Assembly: GCA_021817755.1 (NCBI GenBank)
Contig: JAKAGC010000003.1
Span: forward strand, 1-19,840
Length of the DNA stretch: 19,840 nt
Reading direction: 5' to 3'
Source of the DNA: Acidobacteriota bacterium
Lineage (GTDB): Bacteria > Acidobacteriota > Aminicenantia > UBA2199
In this document: positions 1-8,083 of the stretch, in pieces
Layout: the number at the start of each line of letters is the position of its first letter
How positions within the stretch are numbered: position 1 is the stretch's first letter
Translations under genes and position numbers: made by a program
Notes under the pieces: generated by a model
What the model was told of the DNA's origin: nothing
Seen by the model: the letters and a program-made list of their open reading frames with translations, nothing else
The model's database searches: none

Positions 1-101
1 ATGCATTTCTGGGGATTTCATTGATTTTAATGGCGATACATTTTCCCAGGAAAGATGATTGGGAATTACGATTAAAAAATATGGAGATCGATGAAGATTA
101 A
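1..101 (+). CDS. C-terminal end of a membrane protein gene (5' end outside window)
   Basis: The third frame is open from the first bases to a TAA at 99-101 and encodes about 32 residues. A hydrophobic stretch (AFLGISLILMAIHF) is followed by a charged tail ending MEIDED. This is what the end of an integral membrane protein with a cytoplasmic C-terminus looks like. The gap to the next start is only 36 nt with no visible terminator, so the two genes may be co-transcribed. The family cannot be recognised from so short a fragment, and a chance open frame is possible. Confidence 0.45.
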   Translation, partial: AFLGISLILMAIHFPRKDDWELRLKNMEIDED

Positions 102-137
102 ATTTTCATTAATTGAAAATACAAAAGGAGAAATGTT

Positions 138-2174
138 ATGAAATATATTAAATGGACATTATGCCTGGTTGTTATTCTGTTTTTTAGTTTGGGACTCCAG
201 GCCCAAATAAAAAATTCATTTATCGATAATAATACAATCGATACAGTTAAAGACGTATTAGTTAAAGAGTTCGGAGAATCCAACAGTACCAGAATAGATC
301 GTGGTGTTACTCAAGCGGCTCAATCCTGGACCCAGGAAGATGGTACAAAAGAAGAGTTCATTGAGTTTTGTAAATCCAATTTCATTGGAGATCCTCAAAA
401 ACTGGAACTCTTGTTTAAGCGATTTGAAATGTACTCGGAGATGATCGCCGGTTATAATAATGAAATGTATATGGATATTAAGCAACCGGTAGAGCTTAAT
501 TGGGGAGAAATTTTACCGCTTGATGAACGCATGAGTGAATATTCTCCAATTTCCCACCTTATGGATGATTTTTTTAAAAACAAAATCGCTTTTATTATTT
601 TGTTGAATTTTCCTGCCTATACATTGGAAGAGAAAATTAAATCGGGAGATAAATGGAATCGTAAGGAATGGGCTCTGGCACGTATAGGAGATATTTTCGA
701 TTCGCGGCAGCCTGCTTCTGTGGAACAAGAAATCACGCGCGTCACTGCTCGTGCGGAATTGTATATCTCCAGGTACAATATTTATGTGGGTAAGCTTGTG
801 GATCAAAAAGGCTTAACTTATTTTCCTGAAGATAAAGTTTTGCTCTCTCATTGGAATTTGCGGGATGAAATCAAATCCAATTATAAAGAAAAAGATGGAT
901 TTGCAAAACAAAAAATGATCTATAAAGTAATGGAGCGGATTATTTCACAGGAAATCCCCGGTGTTGTCATCGATAATCCGAAATACACTTGGAATCCATT
1001 TACCAATACGGTTTACGATAATGGCAAAGTAATCAATGCGGAACGCGAACCGGATACACGCTATGCCCGGTTTCTGGATATTTATAAAGCTGAAAAAGCT
1101 TCCGATCCTTATTATCCTGCTTATCCGACTCATATAAAACGTATTTTTGAACAAGATAGAGAAATTCCCGAAGCAGAAGTTGAAGCGCTTTTTACAGGAT
1201 TGCTCTCTTCCCCGGAAGTAGGACAAGTTGCTTCTCTTATTGAAAAACGGTTACACAGAAAATTACAACCTTTCGATATCTGGTATGATGGTTTTAAAGC
1301 GGATTCCGGTATTTCCGAACAGGAACTCGATAAAATTACCAAAGCCAAGTATCCGACGGGTGAAGCATTTGAAAAAGATATTGTCGAAATACTGGTGAAA
1401 TTGGGATTCAGTAAAGAGAAAGCGGCATTTATTACCTCTCAAATTCGAGTGGATGCTGCAAGAGGGTCCGGTCATTGCGCCAGTTCTCTTATGAAGAGCG
1501 CAAAAACACGGTTGAGGACTCGGGTCACTAAAGACGGTATGGATTATAAAGGATATAATATAGCGGTTCATGAATTGGGACATGCTGTAGAATCAACAAT
1601 TTCATTACATGATGTGGATTACTATTCATTGGTAAGCGTACCGAATATTGCCTTTACGGAAGCTTTTGCCTTTTTGTTCCAGGCAAGAGATCTCGATCTA
1701 CTGGGTGTTAAAAAAGAGAACCCACAGGAAAAATACCTCGAGGCCCTCGATATTTTTTGGAATTCCGTTGAAATTATGGGTGTGGCTTTAGTAGATATGA
1801 AAGTATGGAATTGGATGTATCAGAATCCGGATGCTACTCCGGCCCAGTTAAAGGAAGCAGTTATCTCCATCTCAAAAGAAGTATGGAATAAATACTATGC
1901 ACCGGTTTTTAAAATTAAGGATCAAACAGTTCTTGGCATTTATTCTCATATGATCGATTCCGCTCTTTATTTGCCGGATTATCCTCTGGGTTATGTGATT
2001 CAATCCCAGATCGAGAAATACATGGAAGGTAAAAATATCGGAACCGAAATGGAACGCATGTGTAAAGCAGGTAAAATTCTTCCGCAATTATGGATGGAGA
2101 ATGCAGTAGGAGCGAAAATTTCTGTTAAACCGATGCTGGATGCAGTAAAAGAAGCGCTTCCCCATATAAAATAA
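138..2174 (+). CDS. Secreted HEXXH zinc metallopeptidase (gluzincin, possibly M3-like)
   Basis: This 678-residue protein begins with a signal peptide (MKYIKWTLCLVVILFFSLGLQAQ), so it is exported. The zinc site HELGH lies at about residues 478-482 in the context YNIAVHELGHAVES. A glutamate in FTEAFAF about 30 residues from the first histidine (near 508) is the likely third zinc ligand. Motif, spacing and the preceding DYKGYN segment resemble oligopeptidases of the M3 type (clan MA(E)), but the rest of the protein is not clearly M3, so the substrate is unknown. The start is supported by AAAGGAG at 124-130, 7 nt before the ATG. A terminator follows directly. That it is a metallopeptidase is fairly sure; the exact family is not. 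Confidence 0.75.
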   Translation: MKYIKWTLCLVVILFFSLGLQAQIKNSFIDNNTIDTVKDVLVKEFGESNSTRIDRGVTQAAQSWTQEDGTKEEFIEFCKSNFIGDPQKLELLFKRFEMYSEMIAGYNNEMYMDIKQPVELNWGEILPLDERMSEYSPISHLMDDFFKNKIAFIILLNFPAYTLEEKIKSGDKWNRKEWALARIGDIFDSRQPASVEQEITRVTARAELYISRYNIYVGKLVDQKGLTYFPEDKVLLSHWNLRDEIKSNYKEKDGFAKQKMIYKVMERIISQEIPGVVIDNPKYTWNPFTNTVYDNGKVINAEREPDTRYARFLDIYKAEKASDPYYPAYPTHIKRIFEQDREIPEAEVEALFTGLLSSPEVGQVASLIEKRLHRKLQPFDIWYDGFKADSGISEQELDKITKAKYPTGEAFEKDIVEILVKLGFSKEKAAFITSQIRVDAARGSGHCASSLMKSAKTRLRTRVTKDGMDYKGYNIAVHELGHAVESTISLHDVDYYSLVSVPNIAFTEAFAFLFQARDLDLLGVKKENPQEKYLEALDIFWNSVEIMGVALVDMKVWNWMYQNPDATPAQLKEAVISISKEVWNKYYAPVFKIKDQTVLGIYSHMIDSALYLPDYPLGYVIQSQIEKYMEGKNIGTEMERMCKAGKILPQLWMENAVGAKISVKPMLDAVKEALPHIK

Positions 2175-2242
2175 ATTAAGAATAGAAAATAATTATGTTA
2201 TGCAATTCATAATTGTATAATTTTTACCCAATATATTACGAT

Positions 2243-2273
2243 AAGGGCGCGGTTTTCCGTGCCCTTTTTTTTT
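2243..2273 (+). terminator. Intrinsic terminator of the metallopeptidase gene
   Basis: The stem AAGGGCGCGG (2243-2252) pairs with CCGTGCCCTT (2257-2266) across a TTTT loop with one G.T wobble. A run of T residues follows to 2273. This is a classic rho-independent terminator about 70 nt after the peptidase stop. Confidence 0.85.
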
Positions 2274-2319
2274 GATTATCATATATAATGGTTCTATAGA
2301 GAGATGGAATAAAAAATGC

Positions 2320-2685
2320 ATGAAGTTCGTCATGAAAAAAGAAAAACGTAGCGAAGACCGAGTAAAAAAAAATATACTCGTCTATATTGAAAATGGCGGG
2401 TATGAATTATTGGGAGTAAGCTCCAATCTCTCTTCCTACGGTTTATTTATCGAATCTCCCTATTCATTGGATGCCCAAACAATGGTTATTCTTACACTCG
2501 CCACTCCTCCCGGGGCTATTGAAATCGAAGGGAAAGTTTGCTGGGTTAAATACCCGGAAGATAAATTACCTCTCCATATACAACCGGGTATGGGAATTCA
2601 AATTACCCGGGCACCGGAAGAATATCGCCGTTATATTGATACTCTTCGGCACCCGGTATCATCCCATTATGCCGCGGTTTCTTAA
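2320..2685 (+). CDS. PilZ-domain protein (putative cyclic-di-GMP receptor)
   Basis: This is a single-domain protein of about 121 residues. The two PilZ signature motifs for cyclic-di-GMP binding are both present: RxxxR as R10-SED-R14, and N/DxSxxG as N36-LSSY-G41. A beta-rich body follows (YGLFIESPY, IEIEGKVCWVKYP), ending in a region like the PilZ C-terminal helix. Stand-alone PilZ proteins act as cytoplasmic adaptors that pass the second messenger to motility, secretion or polymer machinery; the partner is not shown here. The frame extends upstream to a TTG at 2272, but that codon lies inside the terminator T-run. The start is therefore more likely ATG 2320 or ATG 2332. A weak purine-rich site (AGAGAG, 2298-2303) precedes it. 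Its stop overlaps that of the convergent glutamine synthetase gene. Confidence 0.85.
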   Translation: MKFVMKKEKRSEDRVKKNILVYIENGGYELLGVSSNLSSYGLFIESPYSLDAQTMVILTLATPPGAIEIEGKVCWVKYPEDKLPLHIQPGMGIQITRAPEEYRRYIDTLRHPVSSHYAAVS

Positions 2686-4166
2686 CCGCAGTGGATATAT
2701 TTTCGAACCAGTTCCAATAAAGCGTCAGCCTGCCCAAAAAGTTTCTCGCTCAAATCTTTGTCGTTATGAGCCATTAGATCTTTTGCCAATTTATCGATCA
2801 TTCCGGCTGGGAAAACACCATCTTTCTGGTAATATTCACGGTCTTTTAAGAGCATTTCTGCGGCTTCGTAGCAAGAAGCGGGAAGGTTTTTAAGATCGCA
2901 GCATTTACTGGCATCTGCACTTACATAAAGGTCTGCTGCTTTTTTCAGTGAATCTGGGTCTTCAAGTCCATGAAGTGCTGCCACAGTGAAACCTGCGAGT
3001 AATTGATGAATGTTAGCGCTTCCATCCGGGCTGCGAAGCTCTACTGTCTGAGAATTCATTGCTTTTTTAATTTCATCCGTTTCTTTGGGATTTGCATCTT
3101 TAATCATATTATCAACGCCGAGCCAACCCAATGGAACACGGACCAAAACAGAACGGTTTCGATCGCCCCAACAAATACGGGTAGGGGCTTCCTGGTGAGG
3201 AACCAGACGAAGGAAAGAGGTCGGAACGGTATTTCCAAAAGCAGTCAAGGATGGAGCAAATTTTAATAAACCTGCGATCATCTTCTTTGCTGTATCGCTT
3301 AATCCGTTATTATCCACCATCATATTCTGACCATCTTTTACCAGACGGGTGTGAATATGCAGGCCGCTTCCCGCATGGCCTACGATAATTTTTGGAGCAA
3401 AACTGACTTCAAGATTATATTTATATGCTACTTCCCGAACAACCCATTTTGCCACTGCCAGTTGATCGGCAGCATCTTCAACAGGACAAGGGAGAAATTC
3501 GATTTCATGCTGAACCCATTCTTTATCTGCCTGGATGATATTTCCGACTTCGGCGTGACCATATTTAATCTGGCCACCCATTTCACTAATATGTTTCATT
3601 GCTTCTTTTCGTACGACTTCCCATTTTGAAAAGGGATGAGATTCATGATATCCCTTCTGCTGAATAATGGGGTAAATGGAATCCAATTCGGAATAAAGAT
3701 AATATTCAAGTTCGCCTAGAGCTTCCAGTGTAAAACCGGTACGTTCTTTCAAAACATTGTGAGCCTTCTTGATAATGTTTTCCGGGGAGTTTTCCATTGG
3801 TTTTCCCTCCCGGGTATAGTAAGAACAAAGTAAATCCAGTGTAGGGTAGGTAGTGAACGGATTAACAAATGCAGTCTTATAGCGGGGTACTACGTAAAGA
3901 TCACTGGAAGTGGCATCGATATAGGAAAAAAGGCTGGACCCGTCCACGCGTTCCCCTGTAGATAAAATATGCTCCAGGTGTGCTTTACTGTTGATTACAA
4001 AGTTCAATGTTTTGAGTCGTCCATCTCCTCCGATGTACCGGAAGTTCAACATCCGAATATCATTACCTTCTATGAAACGGATGATATCTTTCTTAGTGAA
4101 GTCTTCTGCCGGCTTATCCAGGTATTGAACCAATTTGTTGGGATTTAAGGCGATACGTTCGTCCAT
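2682..4166 (-). CDS. glnA: Glutamine synthetase family protein (type I-like)
   Basis: This 494-residue protein would make glutamine from glutamate, ammonia and ATP in the cytoplasm. The N-terminal beta-grasp part includes DGSSLF (about 75-80; the usual form is DGSS). The catalytic barrel shows HAEVGN with VQHEIEFLP, GSGLHIHTRL (about 265-274; the usual form is GSGMHxH), NRSVLVRVP (about 336-344) and the active-site ELRSPDGSANIH (about 376-387). These deviate from typical GlnA in several places (GLHIH, NIHQ for NPY), so this is a divergent GS-I branch. A role in another gamma-glutamyl ligation cannot be excluded. The C-terminus is also atypical and I see no clear adenylylation tyrosine loop. 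The start is fixed by AAGGAG, 9 nt before ATG. The DUF502 gene lies 114 nt upstream on the same strand. Confidence 0.85.
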   Translation of the reverse strand: MDERIALNPNKLVQYLDKPAEDFTKKDIIRFIEGNDIRMLNFRYIGGDGRLKTLNFVINSKAHLEHILSTGERVDGSSLFSYIDATSSDLYVVPRYKTAFVNPFTTYPTLDLLCSYYTREGKPMENSPENIIKKAHNVLKERTGFTLEALGELEYYLYSELDSIYPIIQQKGYHESHPFSKWEVVRKEAMKHISEMGGQIKYGHAEVGNIIQADKEWVQHEIEFLPCPVEDAADQLAVAKWVVREVAYKYNLEVSFAPKIIVGHAGSGLHIHTRLVKDGQNMMVDNNGLSDTAKKMIAGLLKFAPSLTAFGNTVPTSFLRLVPHQEAPTRICWGDRNRSVLVRVPLGWLGVDNMIKDANPKETDEIKKAMNSQTVELRSPDGSANIHQLLAGFTVAALHGLEDPDSLKKAADLYVSADASKCCDLKNLPASCYEAAEMLLKDREYYQKDGVFPAGMIDKLAKDLMAHNDKDLSEKLFGQADALLELVRKYIHCG

Positions 4167-4280
4167 AGTGTTTAACTCCTTATTTCTCGATTGTTTATTT
4201 TTTGTATTTTCAGTGTATGCAGAGATACATAATCTTATAAAAAAAACGACAAGAATACAAGAGGGGGAGTATATTTTTCA

Positions 4281-4898
4281 TTAATTGGATTTCTGTTTAA
4301 GGTATTTTTCAATCAATTTACTTGATCCCGAACCACAACCGATTATAGAACGCATGGTTTCTTCAACAGGTATATCCACTACATGTACCCTTTGCTTTTC
4401 CACATGAAAAATCAAACCTGTAGTCGGATTAAGACCGGAAGGGACATAAACAGTAAAAATTCCTTCAGGGTGTTCGTCGGTGATAAATCCGGTCATTAAA
4501 ACACCTGTTCCATAAACATCCACAAGAGCAACCCGGGAAAAAGGTGCTCTTTCTTGCCCCAGGAATTGCTTGATGGTTTCTTTAAATAAAGTATACCCAG
4601 GAGCAATTTTCAATATTCGAATTTCCAATGTATGATAAATATAGCGTCCCATTTTAGTCTTTATCAACAGACCGATAGAAAAACAGGTTAGAACAATAAT
4701 AAATATAGATAATAAATGCGCAAGGAAAGTATATCCATGCGGTTGGGTTGTTTTTTCTACCACTTCAGTTAATGGATTGATAAGCCGGATCACAAATTCA
4801 TATAACCATCTTAAAAAATAATAGGTTAGTACTACAGGAAGTATTACAGTTATGCCACCCAATAAAGTGGTTTTAAGAAAATTTTTTATACGTTTCAT
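4281..4898 (-). CDS. DUF502 family membrane protein
   Basis: This 205-residue protein matches the DUF502 pattern. A basic N-terminus (MKRIKNFLKTTLLGG) leads into a hydrophobic segment ending in ILPVVLTYYFLRWLYEF. A second membrane helix lies near residues 60-82 (FLAHLLSIFIIVLTCFSIG). A soluble C-terminal half carries the family-typical order FKETIKQF, then VALVDVYGTGVLMTGFIT, then FTVYVPSGLNPTTG. The biochemical role of DUF502 is unknown. The start is set by TAGGAG about 9 nt upstream. It is transcribed toward the glutamine synthetase gene and is divergent from rpsO. Confidence 0.85.
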   Translation of the reverse strand: MKRIKNFLKTTLLGGITVILPVVLTYYFLRWLYEFVIRLINPLTEVVEKTTQPHGYTFLAHLLSIFIIVLTCFSIGLLIKTKMGRYIYHTLEIRILKIAPGYTLFKETIKQFLGQERAPFSRVALVDVYGTGVLMTGFITDEHPEGIFTVYVPSGLNPTTGLIFHVEKQRVHVVDIPVEETMRSIIGCGSGSSKLIEKYLKQKSN

Positions 4899-4920
4899 TT
4901 AAAATGTCTCCTAACATAAT

Positions 4921-4948
4921 TGTATACACAACCCTTGCTTTTTTGCAA
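4921..4948 (-). promoter_or_regulatory. Candidate sigma-70 promoter of the DUF502 gene
   Basis: Read on the minus strand, TTGCAA (4948-4943) and TATACA (4926-4921) are separated by 16 nt. The predicted transcript start near 4914 would leave a leader of only about 16 nt that still holds the SD. The -35 also lies in a small palindrome, CTTGC-N6-GCAAG (4934-4949). Confidence 0.45.
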
Positions 4949-5031
4949 GAGGTATGGGATAATAATGCCGGAGAAAAGCATACCGGACAAAGAAAGATTT
5001 TGTTATTTTTTTATAAAAAAATGCAAGATGG

Positions 5032-5060
5032 TTTACAAAACCCGATATTTCTGGTAATAT
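5032..5060 (+). promoter_or_regulatory. sigma-70 promoter of rpsO-pnp
   Basis: TTTACA (5032-5037) and TAATAT (5055-5060) are separated by exactly 17 nt. They stand about 45 nt upstream of the rpsO start. No other strong candidate lies between the divergent genes on this strand. Confidence 0.65.
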
Positions 5061-5074
5061 ACTCTAATATACTC
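5055..5074 (+). repeat. 10-bp tandem repeat duplicating the -10 element
   Basis: TAATATACTC occurs twice in direct succession (5055-5064 and 5065-5074). The -10 hexamer TAATAT is therefore repeated at 5065, inside the expected start of the rpsO transcript. Confidence 0.8.
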
Positions 5075-5104
5075 TAAAAAAAAGAAAAAATTTAGGAGGA
5101 ACGT

Positions 5105-5374
5105 GTGAGTATCACAAGTGAAGACAAGCAGAAATTGATTGCACAATTCCAGCGGAATGCCAAGGATACAGGTTCGCCAGAGGTGCAGATCTCACTTTTA
5201 ACAAAACGAATCGTCGGTTTAACCGGACATTTTCAAGAACACAAGAAAGATCATCATTCACGACGTGGATTGTTGGGATTGGTATCAAGAAGACGTAAAT
5301 TGTTAGAATATTTGAAAAGAAACGATTATCCAAAATATTTAAAAACCATCCAGGAATTGGAGTTAAGAAAATAA
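5105..5374 (+). CDS. rpsO: 30S ribosomal protein S15
   Basis: S15 is a primary binding protein of the 16S rRNA central domain. The 89-residue length is standard. The signature regions are clear: [57 protein letters not shown] and [15 protein letters not shown]. The start codon is GTG, with AGGAGG just upstream. The gene precedes pnp, the order conserved in many bacteria. In E. coli S15 represses its own translation; no equivalent leader structure is obvious here. Confidence 0.97.
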   Translation: MSITSEDKQKLIAQFQRNAKDTGSPEVQISLLTKRIVGLTGHFQEHKKDHHSRRGLLGLVSRRRKLLEYLKRNDYPKYLKTIQELELRK

Positions 5375-5381
5375 ATAGAGG

Positions 5382-5405
5382 CGGGGAAAACAGCGTTTTT
5401 CCCCG
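5382..5405 (+). terminator. rpsO-pnp intergenic hairpin (attenuator or processing site)
   Basis: CGGGGAAAA (5382-5390) pairs perfectly with TTTTCCCCG (5397-5405) around a 6-nt loop, 7 nt after the rpsO stop. There is no T-run after the stem, so it may be a partial terminator, an RNA-processing site or a 3'-end stabiliser. In E. coli this same gap holds a terminator and an RNase III site used in PNPase autoregulation; an equivalent use here is inference. Confidence 0.6.
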
Positions 5406-5467
5406 AAAACTATCTTGGGTAATGTTGAATATTGTGATATTAATACCACCACTCTAAGGAGAAGATT

Positions 5468-7552
5468 ATGAAAAAAAAGATTGAAATAGAAGTAGGAGGG
5501 ACTCTACTTACTATCGAGACAGATCGATGGGCAAAACAATCGAATGGTTCGGCAGTATTAACCTGTAAAGATAATGTTTTATTGGTTACTGCCAACATGA
5601 AAGAAGAATCCAAAGAAGGGCAGGATTTCCTTCCGTTGATGGTGGATTTCAGGGAAAATAACTATGCAGCGGGTAAAATTCCCGGTGGTTTTTTTAAACG
5701 GGAAGGCAAACCCTCCGAACGTGAAATATTACTTTCACGTTTAATAGATCGTCCAATTCGGCCTCTATTCCCCGATGGTTACTATAATGAAACCCAGGTT
5801 ATTGCCATGCTTCTCTCAGCCGATTTCAGCATGGATTATGATTCATTGGGAATCATAGGCGCCTCAGCAGCGTTATTAGCTTCAACCATTCCATTTACCA
5901 CTCCTGTTGCCGCTGTTAAAATCGGACGCCGTGATGGCCAATTCCTGATTAACCCAGGAGCTGGAACGTTGAATGAATTCGATATGATCGTTCAAGTGGC
6001 CGGTACGGAACAAAATATTGTTATGTTGGAAGCTGAAGGATCTGAATTCTCAGAGGAATCCTTCAAAGAAGCCTTAATTATTGCCGGTGAATGGATTACA
6101 AAAATTTGCCAGGCTCAAAAAGAATTGATTAATCCCGATAAAATTCCTGTAACCATAAATCCGGAAGCTGGCGAGATTTTTGAGAATATGCGGACAAATT
6201 ATTCCGACCGTTTGAAAGAAGCAATCTTCAGCCCTGGAAAGTTAGACAGACAGGCGAAAGTCAAAGCAATTAGCGATGAGATCATGGAACCTATTAAAGA
6301 AGATGAGAAAAAGGCTCCGATGTATCAAAGCGCTTTCCATAAACTCGAATACGAAGTATTCCGAAAAACATTAATCGCTGATAAGAAGCGTAATGATGGA
6401 CGCGCATTCGATGAAATTCGTCAGATTACGATCGAACTCGGTGTTCTTCCCAGGGTTCACGGTTCTGCGGTTTTTACACGTGGAGAAACCCAGGCACTGG
6501 CTACTATTACATTGGGTTCTGAAGACGATGCGCAACGTATGGACAATCTATTGGGAAATGGCGAAGAATTGAAGAAATTCATGCTCCATTATAATTTTCC
6601 TCCCTTCTCCGTTGGAGAAGTTAGCTTCTTAAAAGGCGCGGGGCGAAGAGAAATCGGACATGGACACCTTGCTGAAAAATCGTTAAAACAGGTTCTTCCC
6701 AATGAAGATGAATTCCCTTACACTGTAAGACTTGTATCGGACATTCTGGAGTCTAACGGTTCATCCTCGATGGCTACAGTTTGCGGCGGTACATTGGCAC
6801 TTCTTAATGCCGGTGTTCCGATTAAAGCACCTATCTCCGGTATTGCAATGGGTTTAGTCAAAGAAGGTGATGATTTTGTCGTATTAACAGACATCGCAGG
6901 TTATGAAGACCATTTCGGTGATATGGATTTCAAAATCACCGGTACCGACAAAGGTATTACTGCTGTTCAATTGGATATCAAAATAGATGGCTTAAGCGAT
7001 GAAATTATCGATACAACTCTTAGAGATGCCAAAAAGGCACGGTTGTTTATCCTGGAAAAAATGAAAGCCGCTATTCCGGAACCTGCTCGAACACTTTCCG
7101 AATATGCACCTGTTATAGATACAGTGATGATTAGTACTGATAAAATCAGAGATTTGATCGGTCCAAGTGGGAAAACCATTAAAGGACTTGTGGCAGAATT
7201 TAATGTCAAGATTAATACGGATGATGACGGTAAAGTCACTATTTCCGCTCCCAATAAAGCTATTTCAGAAGCTGTTGTAAAACGTATTAATGAAATCACT
7301 CAGTCTGCTGAAATCGGGAAAATCTATAAAGGAAAAATTACTCGTATCGAAGATTATGGTATTTTCGTTGAAATCTTCAAAGGTGCCGTAGGACTTATTC
7401 ATATTTCGGAAATGTCCAACCGCAGAGTCGGAAACATCAAAGATTTAAAACTGTCTATCGGACAAGAAGTGAAATCCAAAGTAATCGGTATCGATAAAGA
7501 TAACCGGATTAAATTGAGCAAACGGGCTGCCGAATACGAAGATAACGATTAA
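5468..7552 (+). CDS. pnp: Polyribonucleotide nucleotidyltransferase (PNPase)
   Basis: PNPase is a trimeric 3'-5' phosphorolytic exoribonuclease of mRNA decay. The 694 residues match the usual ~700. Two RNase PH-like domains are visible: the first with FRENNYAAGKIPGGFFKREG and LIDRPIRPLFP; the second with SDILESNGSSSMATVCGGTLAL and the catalytic-region DMDFKITGTDKG near residue 485. These are followed by a KH domain (IGPSGKTIKG, about 565) and a C-terminal S1 domain (IGKIYKGKITRIEDYGIFVEI onward). Nothing essential is missing. AAGGAG lies 8 nt before the ATG. It is probably expressed from the rpsO promoter by read-through of the intergenic hairpin. Confidence 0.98.
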   Translation: MKKKIEIEVGGTLLTIETDRWAKQSNGSAVLTCKDNVLLVTANMKEESKEGQDFLPLMVDFRENNYAAGKIPGGFFKREGKPSEREILLSRLIDRPIRPLFPDGYYNETQVIAMLLSADFSMDYDSLGIIGASAALLASTIPFTTPVAAVKIGRRDGQFLINPGAGTLNEFDMIVQVAGTEQNIVMLEAEGSEFSEESFKEALIIAGEWITKICQAQKELINPDKIPVTINPEAGEIFENMRTNYSDRLKEAIFSPGKLDRQAKVKAISDEIMEPIKEDEKKAPMYQSAFHKLEYEVFRKTLIADKKRNDGRAFDEIRQITIELGVLPRVHGSAVFTRGETQALATITLGSEDDAQRMDNLLGNGEELKKFMLHYNFPPFSVGEVSFLKGAGRREIGHGHLAEKSLKQVLPNEDEFPYTVRLVSDILESNGSSSMATVCGGTLALLNAGVPIKAPISGIAMGLVKEGDDFVVLTDIAGYEDHFGDMDFKITGTDKGITAVQLDIKIDGLSDEIIDTTLRDAKKARLFILEKMKAAIPEPARTLSEYAPVIDTVMISTDKIRDLIGPSGKTIKGLVAEFNVKINTDDDGKVTISAPNKAISEAVVKRINEITQSAEIGKIYKGKITRIEDYGIFVEIFKGAVGLIHISEMSNRRVGNIKDLKLSIGQEVKSKVIGIDKDNRIKLSKRAAEYEDND

Positions 7553-7572
7553 TCGGTCCCGGAGGTTATAGT

Positions 7573-8061
7573 ATGTTGCAAGTAAAGGTTGAACGGTTAA
7601 GATCAAAAAAAAGTGGTTTTACTCTTATCGAACTGCTAGTAGTGGTCATTATCGTCGCCGTTCTTGCAACGGTGGCGGTTCCTATGGTGGAAAATTCGGT
7701 AAAACGTTATAAAGAAATCGAATTACGCCGATGTCTCCGTGCAATTAGAACCGCCATCGATGACTATAAAAAATTTGTTGAAGAGAATAAAATAGAAGTC
7801 GATGAAGACACTTATAATTACCCTGAAAAAATTGACAAATTAGTGGATGGGATCGAATATAAAGATAAAGAAAACAAAGAGAAAATTATGAAATTCCTAC
7901 GAAAGGTTCCAATCGATCCCATGACCAATTCCACCGAATGGGGCTTAAGGTCTTATCAAGATGAAAAGGATTCCAGTTCCTGGGGAGGGGAAAACGTCTA
8001 TGATGTTTATACCAAATCCGAACGAAAAGCCCTTGATGGTACGTATTACAAAGATTGGTAG
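7573..8061 (+). CDS. GspG-like type II secretion pseudopilin / type IV pilin-like protein
   Basis: This 162-residue protein has a class III prepilin leader. Cleavage is expected after G15 in KKSG|FTLIELL, leaving F16 at the N-terminus and the conserved glutamate at mature position 5. A hydrophobic helix follows (VVVIIVAVLATVAVPMV). The C-terminal part (FLRKVPIDPMTNSTEWGLRSY, SSWGGENVYDVYTKSE) resembles the major pseudopilin GspG, where DP and the W-G-x-N region help form the calcium-binding loop. It would assemble into a periplasmic pseudopilus after processing by a prepilin peptidase. GGAGG lies 7 nt before ATG. It sits 20 nt after pnp, probably in the same transcript, with no other secretion genes nearby. 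Confidence 0.85.
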   Translation: MLQVKVERLRSKKSGFTLIELLVVVIIVAVLATVAVPMVENSVKRYKEIELRRCLRAIRTAIDDYKKFVEENKIEVDEDTYNYPEKIDKLVDGIEYKDKENKEKIMKFLRKVPIDPMTNSTEWGLRSYQDEKDSSSWGGENVYDVYTKSERKALDGTYYKDW

Positions 8062-8083
8062 AAATTTTTCTATTTAAAAATTT
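8062..8083. terminator. Possible AT-only bidirectional terminator between convergent genes
   Basis: AAATTTTT (8062-8069) and AAAAATTT (8076-8083) form an 8-bp stem with a 6-nt loop in the 8-nt gap between convergent genes, overlapping the last codons of the glycosylase gene. The stem has no G-C pairs, so it may be weak. Confidence 0.3.

Noticed and set aside
1130..1583. Minus-strand open frames inside the metallopeptidase gene
   Set aside because: They overlap a gene with clear protein motifs, lack SD sites and show no recognisable domains. The same holds for antisense frames in the synthetase, pnp, capA-like and kinase genes.
2191..2221. Inverted repeat AATTATG/CATAATT followed by a perfect TATAAT
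   Set aside because: No convincing -35 is present and any transcript would run at once into the terminator at 2243-2273, so it is probably an AT-rich coincidence.
2272..2319. Upstream TTG start for the PilZ gene
   Set aside because: The TTG lies in the T-run of the preceding terminator, and the added residues are not PilZ-like; ATG 2320 or 2332 fits better.
4167..4280. Separate promoter for the glutamine synthetase gene
   Set aside because: TTGTCG and TATGTA-like hexamers exist on the minus strand but with poor spacing (15 nt); co-transcription with the DUF502 gene is equally possible.
4934..4949. Palindrome CTTGC-N6-GCAAG read as a terminator
   Set aside because: It is only 5 bp, stands upstream of two divergent genes, and no gene ends nearby. 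It is better seen as part of the DUF502 promoter region.
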